In this document: positions 8,787 to 18,928 of the stretch, piece by piece | Layout: the number at the start of each line of letters is the position of its first letter | How positions within the stretch are numbered: position 1 is the first letter of the stretch | Source of the DNA: Mucispirillum schaedleri ASF457 | GTDB taxonomy: Bacteria; Chrysiogenota; Deferribacteres; Deferribacterales; Mucispirillaceae | Assembly (NCBI RefSeq): GCF_000487995.2 | Contig: NZ_CP097562.1 | Span: 488,501 to 552,500, forward strand | DNA length: 64,000 nt | Direction of reading: 5' to 3' | Notes under the pieces: generated by a model | What the model was told of the DNA's origin: nothing | What the model saw: only the letters and a program-made list of their open reading frames with translations | Database searches by the model: none | Made by a program: the position numbers and the translations under genes

Positions 8787-8922
8787 AAATACTCCTTTTT
8801 AAAAAAAATTTATATATTATACATAAAATTATTTATAAAAAACAAGATGTTTCATTTAAAAACTTGATTTTCCATCATATATTCTCTAATATACTACATA
8901 TTTATAATATTCTGGTGAATAT

Positions 8923-9897
8923 ATGAAAAAATTTATTTTATTTTTTGCTGCTTTTCTGCTGATTTTATCCAGCACACTTTATGCTCAGCAAGGGCAGATG
9001 AAATCTGTTCAGCTTACAATAGGCACTGGAGATAAAAGCGGTGGTTTATATCCTATTGGTATATCTATTGGCAAAATATTAAATATTAATTCTAAAATAC
9101 ATAAACTGACCCCTGATGTTATAGCAACAGAAGGTGCTGTTTATAATATAGACAAAGTATTAAGTGGTGAATTAATGCTTGGTATTGTTGAAAATGATGT
9201 CCAGTATAGAGCATATAAAGGTCTTGGAGAATGGGAAAACGCACCTCAGTATGATTTACGCTCTATTATAAGCCTTGCACCAGAAATTATGCAGTTAATA
9301 GTCAGCGAACAATCTAAAATAAAAACATTAATGGATTTGCAGAATAAAAATATAAATATAGGTATAATTGGTGAAAATACATATTATAACAGCCAGTTAA
9401 TTTTAAACTCTTACGGACTTGATAACTATACCGTAAATTATGACAACCAAAGCACAAGTTTAAAAGAAACTATTATAATGCTGCAGGACGGAAGATTAGA
9501 CGGATTTTTTATAAACTCTATTTTGCCTTTGTATGCTATACAACAGCTTTCAGAAACAACTAAAATACGATTTGTAGATATTACTAATGCAAATAAATTA
9601 TTAATACAATACCCTGATTATAAAATTACAGAAATTAATAAATCAGTTTATCCAAAAGCTAATAACCCTAACAGCACAAAAACATTAAGTGTTATGACAT
9701 CTATTGTTACTTCCAGCAAAACATCAAACTATGCAGCCTATATAATAGCAAAAGAAATAGTTGAAAATCTGCATATATTAAAAACACTGCACCCATCTTT
9801 TAAAAACTTAGATATTAAAGAAATGCTTAAATATAATACTGCTCCAATTCACCCGGGAGCAATGCGGTATTATGTAGATAACGGGCTGTTAAATTAA
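8923..9897 (+). CDS. TAXI-family TRAP transporter solute-binding protein (orphan)
   Basis: 324 residues with a signal peptide (KKFILFFAAFLLILSSTLYA, cleavage before QQGQ). The first strand, LTIGTGDKSGGLYPIGISIGKILN, is the hallmark of TAXI binding proteins of TRAP transporters. It would bind a small organic acid in the periplasm. No fused DctQM-type membrane component is adjacent; the next gene is on the opposite strand and overlaps by 4 nt. It therefore either uses a distant permease or acts as a sensor component. Confidence 0.8.
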   Translation: MKKFILFFAAFLLILSSTLYAQQGQMKSVQLTIGTGDKSGGLYPIGISIGKILNINSKIHKLTPDVIATEGAVYNIDKVLSGELMLGIVENDVQYRAYKGLGEWENAPQYDLRSIISLAPEIMQLIVSEQSKIKTLMDLQNKNINIGIIGENTYYNSQLILNSYGLDNYTVNYDNQSTSLKETIIMLQDGRLDGFFINSILPLYAIQQLSETTKIRFVDITNANKLLIQYPDYKITEINKSVYPKANNPNSTKTLSVMTSIVTSSKTSNYAAYIIAKEIVENLHILKTLHPSFKNLDIKEMLKYNTAPIHPGAMRYYVDNGLLN

Positions 9898-10514
9898 AAA
9901 TATTTTAATGTTGGCTCATCAAGCATAAGAAAGCCGTGCAAAATAACTGCTATATACTGGAATATACCATAATTTGGCACAGCTTCATATAATGCTTCAC
10001 AAAAGCCTGAAATATAAGGCATAATATATGTATCTAAAAATAAAAGCTGAGATTTTGCATACTCTGAAACTGTTTCATGATTATCCTGTTTAGCTGTTTC
10101 TATTGACATATAGCTTAAAAATGACAGCATTTCATTTAATCCACCGCTTTTAAATTCAGGTTTATAGCCATATTTATTATAAACTTCATCAATATTTTCA
10201 GTATTTGGGAAAATAATACCAATAGAGCCTGCAGGATTTTTAAAAACAGATATAAACTCTTCTTTTAATTTTGCTTCAACCCATGACTTTTCTGCTTTTT
10301 GAGCATTTTGATACCACAATGCAAGCCCCTTAAACCCCTGCATTATCTCTTCCTGCTCATCAATTACTTCCACAGATTCTGTTAAATCATATAAATATTT
10401 ACACAAATTATATATCATTTCCATATCTGCTGGTGCTGTAAAAATATCAGCTAAAAGACCATAAACACCTGCTCTACCTGCCATTAAAAGTTTTATGCTT
10501 TGAATATCTATCAT
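9894..10514 (-). CDS. TorD-family molybdoenzyme chaperone
   Basis: 206 residues, all-helical. GRAGVYGLLADIF at the N-terminus, EFISVF(K)NPAG in the middle, and MLSFLSYMSIETAKQD...LLFLDTYIMPYISGFCEAL are TorD/DmsD/NarJ-like. This is the second chaperone of this type within 4 kb and differs greatly from the one at 6426, so the two probably serve different molybdoenzymes. Family assignment is from motif layout only. Confidence 0.65.
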   Translation of the reverse strand: MIDIQSIKLLMAGRAGVYGLLADIFTAPADMEMIYNLCKYLYDLTESVEVIDEQEEIMQGFKGLALWYQNAQKAEKSWVEAKLKEEFISVFKNPAGSIGIIFPNTENIDEVYNKYGYKPEFKSGGLNEMLSFLSYMSIETAKQDNHETVSEYAKSQLLFLDTYIMPYISGFCEALYEAVPNYGIFQYIAVILHGFLMLDEPTLKYF

Positions 10515-10711
10515 ATTAACTCCTTAATATAGTGTTTTATATCAAATTTATATTTATAAAACAATAGTTTTGCAAAATATTTTACAATTTTTCTTTATAA
10601 AATAAGATATATAAATTATTTTTCATAAAACATCTGCAATTATTCATTGATTTTTTCATACATTATGGTAAAGTGTTTCTTTGATTAATTATATTTTATT
10701 AAGGGTGAAAA

Positions 10712-11503
10712 ATGAAAAAATTTATTATTTTAACTTTAATTGCTGTATCTGTGCTTGCAGCAGGCTGTAAAAAAGATACAAATTCAGCACAAAATACTAC
10801 AGAAACCAATAATATTGCAAATCTTTTTATTGTAGGACTTGATGACAGCTTTCCGCCAATGGGTTTCCGTGATAATAATAATGAAATAGTTGGCTTTGAT
10901 ATTGATATGGCAAAAGAAGTTACAAAAAGATTAGGTATGGAGATTAAACTTCAGCCTATTGACTGGGCATCTAAAGAGCTGGAATTAAGCACTGGTAAAA
11001 TTTCATGTATTTGGAATGGTTTAAGTGTAAGCCCTGCAAGAGAAGAAGCTATGACATTATCTAAACCATATCTTGCTAATAGAATGGTAATTATTACAAA
11101 TCAAAATTCACCACTTAATGCAAAAGCGGATTTAGAAGGCAAAAAAGTAGGGCTTCAAACTGGCTCAACAGCTGTTGCAGCTTTAGAAAAAGACCCTGTT
11201 TCTGAAAAACTTACTCAAGTTACTTATGAAAATAATGTTCTTGCTTTAACTGACTTAAATATAGGCAGAATAGATGTTGTTGTTATGGATGAAGTTGTAG
11301 CACGATATATGATTTCTAAAAGTGCAAACTTATATAAAATATTAAATGATTCTTTTGATGAAGAATATTATGCGATTGCATTTAAAAAAGGCAATACAGA
11401 ATTAAAAGATAAAGTAGAAAAAATATTAGCAGATATGGCAGCAGATGGCACATCTTCTGAAATATCTAAAAAATGGTTTGGCGAAGATATAGTGCTTAAA
11501 TAA
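10712..11503 (+). CDS. Amino-acid ABC transporter substrate-binding lipoprotein
   Basis: 263 residues. A lipobox (LAAGC, Cys19) follows a short signal peptide, so the protein is membrane-anchored in the periplasm. The FIVGLDDSFPPMGFRDNNNEIVGFDIDMAKEVTKRLG region is the family 3 binding-protein fold for polar amino acids. It is the first gene of a three-gene ABC operon (binding protein, permease, ATPase). Specificity cannot be read from the sequence. Confidence 0.9.
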   Translation: MKKFIILTLIAVSVLAAGCKKDTNSAQNTTETNNIANLFIVGLDDSFPPMGFRDNNNEIVGFDIDMAKEVTKRLGMEIKLQPIDWASKELELSTGKISCIWNGLSVSPAREEAMTLSKPYLANRMVIITNQNSPLNAKADLEGKKVGLQTGSTAVAALEKDPVSEKLTQVTYENNVLALTDLNIGRIDVVVMDEVVARYMISKSANLYKILNDSFDEEYYAIAFKKGNTELKDKVEKILADMAADGTSSEISKKWFGEDIVLK

Positions 11504-11533
11504 TTATTAAAACACAAGGGTAAGAGGTTTTTA

Positions 11534-12205
11534 GTGGATAGCAATTACATTTTAAATATTACATTAACTATGATGCAAGGAGCTAAAACAACAGTTTTAG
11601 TTTTCTTTATAGTTATTATAACCTCTATACCCCTTGGTTTTTTTGTAACACTGCTTGGCAGGTCAAAATTTAGACCTATTGGCTGGCTTGTAAATATCTA
11701 TATTACAATAATGCGTGGCACACCATTAATATTACAGCTTTTCTTTGTATATTTTGCCATGCCATATATCCCTTTAATTGGTCCATATATTACAATGGAA
11801 AGACTTCCTGCTGCATTAATAGCCTTTATATTAAACTATGCAGCATATTTTGCAGAAATATTCAGGGGTGGCTTAATGGCAATAGACAAAGGTCAGAATG
11901 AAGCTGCAAAAGTTTTAGGTCTTAATAAAATACAAACATTTATCTATGTTATTATACCACAAATGATAAGAGTAAGTCTTCCTGCATTAAGTAATGAATC
12001 TATTACATTAGTAAAAGATACATCACTTCTTACAGTTATAAGCATTGCAGAAATAAGCTATGTAGCAAAAACAGCAGTTACAAGAGATGCATCAGTATTT
12101 CCACTTGTTATTGCTGGAGCAATGTATCTTTTATTAATACTAATACTTACCATAATTTTAAGATTAATAGAAAAAAAATTCAGCTATGCGAGTAAATCAC
12201 TATGA
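11534..12205 (+). CDS. Amino-acid ABC transporter permease (HisM/GlnP family)
   Basis: 223 residues with five to six membrane spans. The EAA-loop sequence ([25 protein letters not shown]) and [18 protein letters not shown] near residue 55 are typical of HisMQ/GlnP permeases. Start is GTG at 11534, preceded by a purine-rich GGTAAGAGG. The stop overlaps the ATPase start by 4 nt, indicating translational coupling. A single permease gene suggests a homodimeric channel. Confidence 0.9.
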   Translation: MDSNYILNITLTMMQGAKTTVLVFFIVIITSIPLGFFVTLLGRSKFRPIGWLVNIYITIMRGTPLILQLFFVYFAMPYIPLIGPYITMERLPAALIAFILNYAAYFAEIFRGGLMAIDKGQNEAAKVLGLNKIQTFIYVIIPQMIRVSLPALSNESITLVKDTSLLTVISIAEISYVAKTAVTRDASVFPLVIAGAMYLLLILILTIILRLIEKKFSYASKSL

Positions 12206-12945
12206 GCATAATAGAAGTATCTCATTTAAAAAAATCATTTGGCAGCCTTAATGTTTTAAAAGATGTATCTTTTACTGTTGAAGAAGGCGATGTTATAGCT
12301 ATATTAGGCTCATCTGGAAGTGGCAAAAGCACCCTTTTACGCTGCTTGATTGATTTAGAAAAAATAGATGACGGCACAATTACTGTAGATGGCGAAATAT
12401 TTGTAAAAAATGGTGTATATATGCCAAATAAAATAGTAAAAGAAGCCACTATGAAAATGGGAATGGTATTTCAGCATTTTAACCTTTTCCCACACATGAC
12501 AGTTATTAAAAACTTAGAAAAACCAGCTAAAATTGTAAAAAAACTGGACAGCAGGGCTGTTAAAGAACAAAGTCATGCTTTGCTTAATAAAGTTGGTCTT
12601 TTAGATAAAGCAGAAATATATCCTGACCAGCTTTCTGGCGGTCAGAAACAGCGTGTAGCAATTGTAAGAGCATTAATGATGAATCCTGAAATTATGCTTT
12701 TTGATGAGCCGACTTCATCACTTGACCCAGAGATAACAAAAGAAGTATTACACACTATGAAACAGCTGGCAGAAGAAAAAATGACTATGCTTATAGTAAC
12801 CCATGAGATAGGCTTTGCAAAAGAAGTTGCCAGTAAAATATTATTTATGTCTAATGGTAAAATTCTTGAAAGCGGCACACCTGATGAAATATTTAACAAC
12901 CCTAAACATGAACGCACTAAACTATTTTTGAATAACAGTTTTTAA
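12202..12945 (+). CDS. Amino-acid ABC transporter ATPase (GlnQ family)
   Basis: 247 residues. Walker [15 protein letters not shown]-loop [11 protein letters not shown], signature [15 protein letters not shown], Walker [13 protein letters not shown] and H-loop THE are intact and all of the GlnQ/HisP polar amino-acid type. It couples ATP hydrolysis to uptake by the preceding two gene products. The YbaK-type gene follows 2 nt later and is probably cotranscribed. Confidence 0.92.
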   Translation: MSIIEVSHLKKSFGSLNVLKDVSFTVEEGDVIAILGSSGSGKSTLLRCLIDLEKIDDGTITVDGEIFVKNGVYMPNKIVKEATMKMGMVFQHFNLFPHMTVIKNLEKPAKIVKKLDSRAVKEQSHALLNKVGLLDKAEIYPDQLSGGQKQRVAIVRALMMNPEIMLFDEPTSSLDPEITKEVLHTMKQLAEEKMTMLIVTHEIGFAKEVASKILFMSNGKILESGTPDEIFNNPKHERTKLFLNNSF

Positions 12946-12947
12946 TT

Positions 12948-13427
12948 ATGAAAGATAAAGTTCCTTCTACTAATGCGATAAGATACTTAAATGAAAAAAA
13001 AATTCCATATAATCCTGTATTTTATAAATATGTAGAGCATGGTGGCACAAAAGTTTCTGCAAAAGAATTAGGAGTTAATGAACATAATGTTATTAAAACT
13101 CTTATTATGGAAAATGATAGAAAAGAATATTTTATAATTCTTATGCACGGGGATAAAGAAGTATCTCTTAAAAATATGGCAAGGTTTATGAATACAAAAA
13201 CTGTGCAGCCATGTAAAGCAGAAGTGGCAAACCGACATTCTGGCTATCTTGTAGGCGGCACATCCCCTTTCGGCACTCGCACTAAAATGAAAGTTTATAT
13301 TGAAAAAACTATTCTTAATTTAGATAAAATATATATAAATGGCGGCAGAAAAGGAATGCTTGTAGAAATAGACCCAAAAGTTCTGCCAGATATTCTTGAC
13401 AGCCAGATTATTGAAGTAGGTATCTAA
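12948..13427 (+). CDS. ybaK: YbaK/EbsC-family Cys-tRNA(Pro) deacylase
   Basis: 159 residues. AKELGVNEHNVIKTLIM, a lysine in HGDKEVSLKNMAR, VGGTSPFGTRTKMKVYIEKT and NGGRKGMLVEIDP are the landmarks of YbaK/EbsC proteins, which hydrolyse Cys-tRNA(Pro) mischarged by prolyl-tRNA synthetase. It is the last gene of the operon started by the amino-acid ABC transporter, which may be a chance pairing or reflect amino-acid physiology. Confidence 0.88.
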   Translation: MKDKVPSTNAIRYLNEKKIPYNPVFYKYVEHGGTKVSAKELGVNEHNVIKTLIMENDRKEYFIILMHGDKEVSLKNMARFMNTKTVQPCKAEVANRHSGYLVGGTSPFGTRTKMKVYIEKTILNLDKIYINGGRKGMLVEIDPKVLPDILDSQIIEVGI

Positions 13428-14188
13428 TGGAATTTGGACTTATCCAAAAATTTTGTCATATAAGTTATTTTTAGCCTGATTTTTAAAAGCGAAAAATCTA
13501 AATTATATATTACAGTAATGCATAAAATATTTAAACTATCTAATTTTTAGATACTTCGCCTTTGGTTCAGTAAAACATAGTGATAACAGCGATATTATAT
13601 AATAAACTTATATTTTTGGATAAATCTACATACATAAGTTATTATGCAAATTCACACACATTGTCATTATGAGTGTAGTGAATAATCTGTATATTATAAG
13701 TTTCAATAAATATAAATACTATTTCTAAAACTCTTGCAGTTTTTACATTCTAAATACCTCTCATTTTAGGCTAAGGACGAGCTGAAAGTGAGCGATATAC
13801 GAACTCGTTTCGGCAGAGCGTGATTTAAAAATTCAATGGGAGTGTTTTTTTGCGACGCAAGCATTTCCCAACCAAATAGGAAGAAAGCAAAAATGCTTAG
13901 CTGGGCTGAATTTTTTAATATAAAATTATAAGATACTTCACGATATTTCAAGCTCAATATAACCTTATTATATCACTTTTTTATGTATTTTACATCATCT
14001 TGATAATTTGCAGGCACTTATTATAATAATTTCTAAAATATCACTAGATGTTTCTTATGCTTACAGCTGTATTTTCTTCCATATAAGCTGCTTATATAGC
14101 TTGTCTAAGTTTTTTTGATAAGTCTTATAATACTTATATAACCTTGTTTTATTCTTTATATTTTTCTTAACTTTATACTAAAAAAATA
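13428..14188. repeat. Non-coding stretch holding an inverted copy of a dispersed repeat
   Basis: No credible gene. Around 13463-13490 and 13550-13700 there are segments matching, in reverse orientation, the repeats near 58.0 and 60.4-61.3 kb: the 'CTTCGCCTTTGG(C)TCAGTAA' block and the 'CATTATGAGTGTAGTGAATAATCTG' block (reverse complement of ATTCGCTCCGCTCATAATG). At 13766-13957 the composition is less AT-rich and a 63-codon minus frame can be drawn, but it has no ribosome-binding site and I do not call it. Confidence 0.5.
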
Positions 14189-14217
14189 TTGACTTATAAA
14201 TAAAATAAGCATACTTT
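14189..14217 (+). promoter_or_regulatory. Sigma70-like promoter of the flavocytochrome gene
   Basis: TTGACT at 14189-14194, a 17-nt spacer and TACTTT at 14212-14217, 29 nt before the ATG at 14246. GAGGAGAG lies directly before the start codon. Seen by eye only. Confidence 0.45.
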
Positions 14218-14245
14218 ATTGCTATGATATTTTGAGGAGAGAATT

Positions 14246-16177
14246 ATGCTTAAAAAAATCTTAATTTTACTGTCCATCTGTTTAATCGCATTCACTGCCT
14301 GCAAAAAACAGCAGACTACTGAACAAACAGAAAATAAAACAGATGCTTCATCAACTCCAGCTGTTACAGAAACAGTTACAGCAGCAGTTGTTACACCAGT
14401 AGTTAATGAGCTTATTACTATTAATGTCTTAGACAAACAGAATGATGCTCAATATACTACTGGCGAAAAAGCTAAATATTTAGCTGGCAGCCACATGACT
14501 GATAAAAATATTGCTATTTCATGTGCTGACTGCCATGGTGAAAGTGGATTACTTGATGATGCAGAAACACAAGTAAATGCTACTTGTATTTCATGCCATG
14601 GTGATTTAAAAGCAGTAGCTGCAATCACTAATAAAACAGAAATCAATCCACATGAATCTCACTTAGATAAAATTAACTGCACAGCATGCCATGGTGGTCA
14701 TGAGCCTTCAGCAATTTACTGTAATAACTGCCACTCATTTTCTAACCAAATAAGCCATGTTGGAATTAAACCACTTCCTAAAAAATTAGATATTGCAGCT
14801 TATGATAATGCTTCATCTAATATTGTAGAAAATACTGATGTTCTTGTTATCGGTGCAGGTGGTTCAGGTTTTATTTCTGCATTAACTGCTCAGGAAAACG
14901 GTGCAAAAGTTATTTTAGTTGAAAAAATGCCTATTCCTGGCGGCAACTCTCAACTTGCTGCTGGTGGTATGAATGCAGCAGGCACTACTTACCAAAAAGA
15001 ACAAAATATTCAAGATGATGCAGAAACAATGTTTCAAGATACTATGAAAGGCGGTAAAAACATTTCTAACCCAGATTTAGTTCATGTTCTTGCAAATAAT
15101 TCTGCAGATTCTATGGCATGGCTCACTTCTATTGGTGCTAAATTAAATGCTGTAAACTTTGGCGGCGGTGCTACTAACAAAAGATTTCATGCTCCAATGG
15201 GTGGTGCAGCAGTAGGAAGTTATCTTGTAAATATCTATAAAGATACAGCAGATAAAAGCAATCTTGATGTAAGAGTAAACTCTCCTGCAGTTAGACTTTT
15301 AGTTGATGATAAAGGTGCTGTTTATGGTGCAGTTATTGATGGTCAACATAAAGGATTATATGAAATCCATGCAAAATCAGTTATATTAACTTCTGGCGGT
15401 TTCTCTGCAAATGCTGACAGAGTGACTTCTTATAAACCAAACTATAAAGGTATGACAACATCTAATCAGCCAGGTGCTACTGGTGACGGTCTTGATTTAG
15501 CAAAAGAAGCTAATGCATCATTTGTAGATATGGACCAAATCCAAATACATCCTTCAATTGCTGTAGGCAGCAGCACACTGATAACAGAAGCAGTTAGAGG
15601 TGTTGGTGCTATTATGGTAAACCATGAAGGTAATAGATTTTTTGATGAACTTTCTACTCGTGATAAAGTTTCTGCTGCTATATTAGAACAAAAAGGTCAA
15701 ACAGCTTACTTAATATTAGATGACAATATCCGTAAAAGCTTAAAACAAATTGAAGGATATTTCCATTTAAACCTTGCAAAAGAAGCTGCTACATTAGATG
15801 AACTTGCAAAACTTATCAATGTTCCTGCAGAAAATTTGAAAGCAACTGTTGAAGAATATAATAAAGCAGTTGATACAAAACAAGATAAATACGGTAAAAA
15901 ACCTGATACATTAGAGAAAAAAGTTTTAACTGGTCCATTTGTTGCAATAGAAATTGCCCCAGGTATCCACTATACTATGGGTGGTGTTCAAATCAACACT
16001 GATGCACAAGTTATAGATAATAACGGCAAACCTATACCTAACTTCTATGCTGCTGGTGAAGTAACTGGTGGCGTTCATGGAGCTAACAGGCTTGGTGGAA
16101 ACTCTATTTCTGAAACAGTTACTTTTGGTAGAATAGCAGGTGCTCAAGCTGCTGCAAATGCTGCTTTAACTAAATAA
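14246..16177 (+). CDS. Tetrahaem flavocytochrome c, fumarate reductase/urocanate reductase-like
   Basis: 643 residues. A lipobox-like AFTACKK follows a signal peptide, so the enzyme may be a periplasmic lipoprotein. Four CxxCH haem sites (CADCH, CISCH, CTACH, CNNCH) lie between residues ~90 and ~165. A flavin domain follows, with VLVIGAGGSG (FAD), HAPMGGAAVG, EAVRGVGAIMVNHEGNRFFDELSTRDK (substrate-binding/catalytic region as in Shewanella FccA) and a C-terminal HGANRLGGNS. This is the FccA architecture, reducing fumarate or a related enoate in the periplasm. Substrate (fumarate, methacrylate, urocanate or other acrylates) is not decided here. Monocistronic with its own terminator. Confidence 0.88.
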   Translation: MLKKILILLSICLIAFTACKKQQTTEQTENKTDASSTPAVTETVTAAVVTPVVNELITINVLDKQNDAQYTTGEKAKYLAGSHMTDKNIAISCADCHGESGLLDDAETQVNATCISCHGDLKAVAAITNKTEINPHESHLDKINCTACHGGHEPSAIYCNNCHSFSNQISHVGIKPLPKKLDIAAYDNASSNIVENTDVLVIGAGGSGFISALTAQENGAKVILVEKMPIPGGNSQLAAGGMNAAGTTYQKEQNIQDDAETMFQDTMKGGKNISNPDLVHVLANNSADSMAWLTSIGAKLNAVNFGGGATNKRFHAPMGGAAVGSYLVNIYKDTADKSNLDVRVNSPAVRLLVDDKGAVYGAVIDGQHKGLYEIHAKSVILTSGGFSANADRVTSYKPNYKGMTTSNQPGATGDGLDLAKEANASFVDMDQIQIHPSIAVGSSTLITEAVRGVGAIMVNHEGNRFFDELSTRDKVSAAILEQKGQTAYLILDDNIRKSLKQIEGYFHLNLAKEAATLDELAKLINVPAENLKATVEEYNKAVDTKQDKYGKKPDTLEKKVLTGPFVAIEIAPGIHYTMGGVQINTDAQVIDNNGKPIPNFYAAGEVTGGVHGANRLGGNSISETVTFGRIAGAQAAANAALTK

Positions 16178-16206
16178 ATTATAAAATATTAACCATATCA
16201 TAACTG

Positions 16207-16237
16207 GCTCCTGAAATTTTTTCAGGGGCTTTTTTTA
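16207..16237 (+). terminator. Rho-independent terminator after the flavocytochrome gene
   Basis: GCTCCTGAAA (16207-16216) pairs with TTTCAGGGGC (one G-U pair) and is followed by a run of seven T. It lies 30 nt after the stop codon. Confidence 0.85.
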
Positions 16238-16292
16238 TCTCTTGTAAAATAAATATATTAGTATTATAAGCATATAATAATTATGAGGAAAT

Positions 16293-17165
16293 ATGAATAA
16301 AGAACTAACCGGACATTTAATCGCATTTGGAACTGTATTTATATGGGGCATAACTTTTGTATCTACAAAAATACTGCTTACATCTTTCACTCCTGCAGAA
16401 ATTCTTTTTATAAGATTTTCACTTGGGTTTGCAGCACTGTTTATTATATATCCAAAATTTGCTCCAGTCTATAATATTAAAAATGAGCTGCTTTTTATTC
16501 TTGCAGGACTTTTTGGCATATTTTTATATCTTATTCTTGAAAATACTGCTCTTTCATATACTCTTGCATCTAATGTTGGTTTATTAGTATCTATTTCCCC
16601 GTTTATTTCTGCTTTATTGGCATATCTTTTTTTAAAAGATGAAAAATTAAAACCTTTCTTTTTCCTAGGTATAGTTTTAGCTTTATGCGGGACAGCTATG
16701 ATTATATTTAATGAAACTATTGTGCTGGAACTTAATCCAATAGGTGATATTTTGGCACTATTTGCAGCTGCTTCCTGGGCAGTTTATTCTCTTTTTGTAA
16801 AAAAAATAAGTTTTTTAAATATTCATCCAATACAGTCTACAAGAAAAATTTTTTTTTATGGTCTGCTTTTTACCCTTCCATATCTATTATGGACAGGAAT
16901 AAAAGCAGATATGAAAGCATTTATAATACCCAGCAATATTTTAAACCTTATGTTTTTAGGCTTTGGGGCATCTGCATTATGTTTTGTAACATGGTCTCAG
17001 GCAGTCAGAATTCTAGGAACAGTCAAAACAAGTATTTATATTTATTTCATACCTGTTATGACTGTTATATCTTCAATTATCATATTAGATGAAAAATTAA
17101 CACTATACTCTTTTGCTGGTATAATACTTATTATTTTAGGGCTTATTATATCAGATAAAAAATAA
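16293..17165 (+). CDS. EamA-family (DMT superfamily) transporter
   Basis: 290 residues with ten predicted membrane spans in two repeats, each an EamA unit (FGTVFIWGITFVSTKILL...; GDILALFAAASWAVYSLFVKK...). It is a likely exporter of metabolites or amino acids in the cytoplasmic membrane; substrate unknown. It stands alone between a terminator and the convergent ZIP gene (1-nt gap between stop codons). Confidence 0.85.
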   Translation: MNKELTGHLIAFGTVFIWGITFVSTKILLTSFTPAEILFIRFSLGFAALFIIYPKFAPVYNIKNELLFILAGLFGIFLYLILENTALSYTLASNVGLLVSISPFISALLAYLFLKDEKLKPFFFLGIVLALCGTAMIIFNETIVLELNPIGDILALFAAASWAVYSLFVKKISFLNIHPIQSTRKIFFYGLLFTLPYLLWTGIKADMKAFIIPSNILNLMFLGFGASALCFVTWSQAVRILGTVKTSIYIYFIPVMTVISSIIILDEKLTLYSFAGIILIILGLIISDKK

Positions 17166-17166
17166 A

Positions 17167-17964
17167 TTACCCTAATGCAATATCTAAAAATGTCATAAGT
17201 AAAAAACCAGACATAGAGCCAATTGTTGCTCCATGAGAATGTTCTTCTGATTGTGATTCTGGTATAAGTTCTTCCACAACAACATATATCATTGCACCTG
17301 CTGCAAATGATAATGTATAAGGCAGAAGATATGCCATATTCATAGCAAAATAAGCACCTAATAAAGCAGCAACAGGCTCAACTGCACCTGAAAGCTGACC
17401 TATCATAAAACTTTTTCTGCGGGAATATCCTTCTTTTCTTAAAGGTATTGAAACAGCTGCACCTTCTGGAAGATTTTGAATACCTATACCTAATGCAACA
17501 ACTATTGCAGCAGCAAATGTTACCCCTTCATTTGCCATAGCACCAAAGGCAACACCAACTGCAAACCCTTCTGGAATATTATGCAGAGTAATTGCAAAAA
17601 CCAGCAGTATACTTTTTCTTAAATTAGAAGGCATACCCTCAGGACTGCCATCTTTTGAATTAGGGTGTAAATGTGGCAGCACTTTATCCATAAGTATAAG
17701 AAATGCACCACCTGCTGCAAAACCAATAATTACAGGCATCCATTCAACCATATTCTCTTCTTTTGCAATTTCTGTTGCAGGAAGTAATAATGACCAAAAT
17801 GATGCTGCAACCATCACACCTGCTGCAAAGCCAAGCATAATGTTTAATATATTTTTATTTATTTCTTTGAATAAAAATACTAATGCAGCACCAGCTGAAG
17901 TCATAACCCATGTAAAAAGTCCTGCCATAAAAGCTAATAATAAAGGATTTAATGTATCACTCAT
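17167..17964 (-). CDS. ZIP-family metal transporter (ZupT-like)
   Basis: 265 residues with about eight spans. The metal-binding helices are visible as HNIPEGFAVGVAFG and IQNLPEGAAVSIPL, with EEL(I)PE near the C-terminus; a histidine-bearing loop (LPHLHPNSKDG) joins spans 3 and 4. ZupT-type proteins import zinc and other divalent metals. It lies 8 nt downstream of the yeiH-like gene on the same strand, so the two are probably cotranscribed. Confidence 0.88.
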   Translation of the reverse strand: MSDTLNPLLLAFMAGLFTWVMTSAGAALVFLFKEINKNILNIMLGFAAGVMVAASFWSLLLPATEIAKEENMVEWMPVIIGFAAGGAFLILMDKVLPHLHPNSKDGSPEGMPSNLRKSILLVFAITLHNIPEGFAVGVAFGAMANEGVTFAAAIVVALGIGIQNLPEGAAVSIPLRKEGYSRRKSFMIGQLSGAVEPVAALLGAYFAMNMAYLLPYTLSFAAGAMIYVVVEELIPESQSEEHSHGATIGSMSGFLLMTFLDIALG

Positions 17965-17972
17965 AACCTAAC

Positions 17973-18926
17973 CTATTTTAATATATCAGGGGAAATATAC
18001 CATATACCCGTAGAAATTGCTGCAAGAGAAACTATCGTAATAATTATCCACAAAATAACAGATACAAGCAGAGAGCGAACTCCTACTTTTCTTAATTCTT
18101 CCATAGTAAGACCTGCACCAACTAAAAATAAAGTGCCAGTCATTAAGTGCCTGCCTGCAGTTGATAAAGAATGCCACATATCATTGCCAGCAGGAAAAAG
18201 AGTAGTAATAAGTCCTGCAAGTAAAAAGCCTGCTAAAAACCATTGAAAAGGCGGCTTAGTTTCTGATTTATTAAATCTTGCTGCACCAAAAGCCAGTGGA
18301 AATATCCATAAAGCTCTGGTTAATTTAACAGTAACAGCAATACCTGCAGCAACTGCACCATACTGAGCAGCAGCACCTACCACACTTGATGTATCATGAA
18401 TAGATATAGCTGCCCATAATCCAAAAGAAGCTTCATCCATACCTAAAAGATGACCAAGTGGTGGAAATATTATAAGCCCCAGAGCATTTAATAAAAACAC
18501 AACAGCCATTGCAACTGCTGTCTGCCCTTGAGTTGCATTTATTGCAGGAGACATAGCTGCAATAGCACTGCCGCCGCATATGGCTGTGCCGCTTGTTAAT
18601 AATATAGATAAATTTCTCTCAATATGAAAAAATCTGCCAAGCAAAAGCCCTGCAATCATTGTTATGGCAATACTTGTAAAAGTTATACCTATTGAAGCAA
18701 AGCCTACTTTTAAAATAACACCTATCTGCATACCAAAGCCAAGCAGTATAACAGAAATCTGCAGCAGATTTTTAGATATTTTACCTGTAATATTCTTCAA
18801 AGGATTGCCAAAAACAAGTGCTATTGCAATACCTATTATAAGTCCAATAGCTGGAAAATCTGTTGTTATAGATAATATTAATGCAGCTGCAAACCAAAAT
18901 GTCTTATATGATAATAGTTTTTGCAT
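17973..18926 (-). CDS. YeiH-family (UPF0324) putative sulfate exporter
   Basis: 317 residues, about ten spans. Family signatures ILLGFGMQIG, TSGTAICGGSAIAAMSPAI near residue 118, and a C-terminal GAGLTMEELRKVG are present. YeiH relatives are proposed to export sulfate or sulfonate-derived anions; the function here is not shown by the sequence. It starts 2 nt after the carB stop, so an operon carB-yeiH-zupT is likely. Confidence 0.85.
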   Translation of the reverse strand: MQKLLSYKTFWFAAALILSITTDFPAIGLIIGIAIALVFGNPLKNITGKISKNLLQISVILLGFGMQIGVILKVGFASIGITFTSIAITMIAGLLLGRFFHIERNLSILLTSGTAICGGSAIAAMSPAINATQGQTAVAMAVVFLLNALGLIIFPPLGHLLGMDEASFGLWAAISIHDTSSVVGAAAQYGAVAAGIAVTVKLTRALWIFPLAFGAARFNKSETKPPFQWFLAGFLLAGLITTLFPAGNDMWHSLSTAGRHLMTGTLFLVGAGLTMEELRKVGVRSLLVSVILWIIITIVSLAAISTGIWYISPDILK

Positions 18927-18928
18927 AA

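Noticed and set aside
13766..13957. 63-codon minus-strand frame in the 13.4-14.2 kb gap
   Set aside because: No ribosome-binding site, isolated, within repeat-like sequence of different composition; better read as part of a non-coding repeat.
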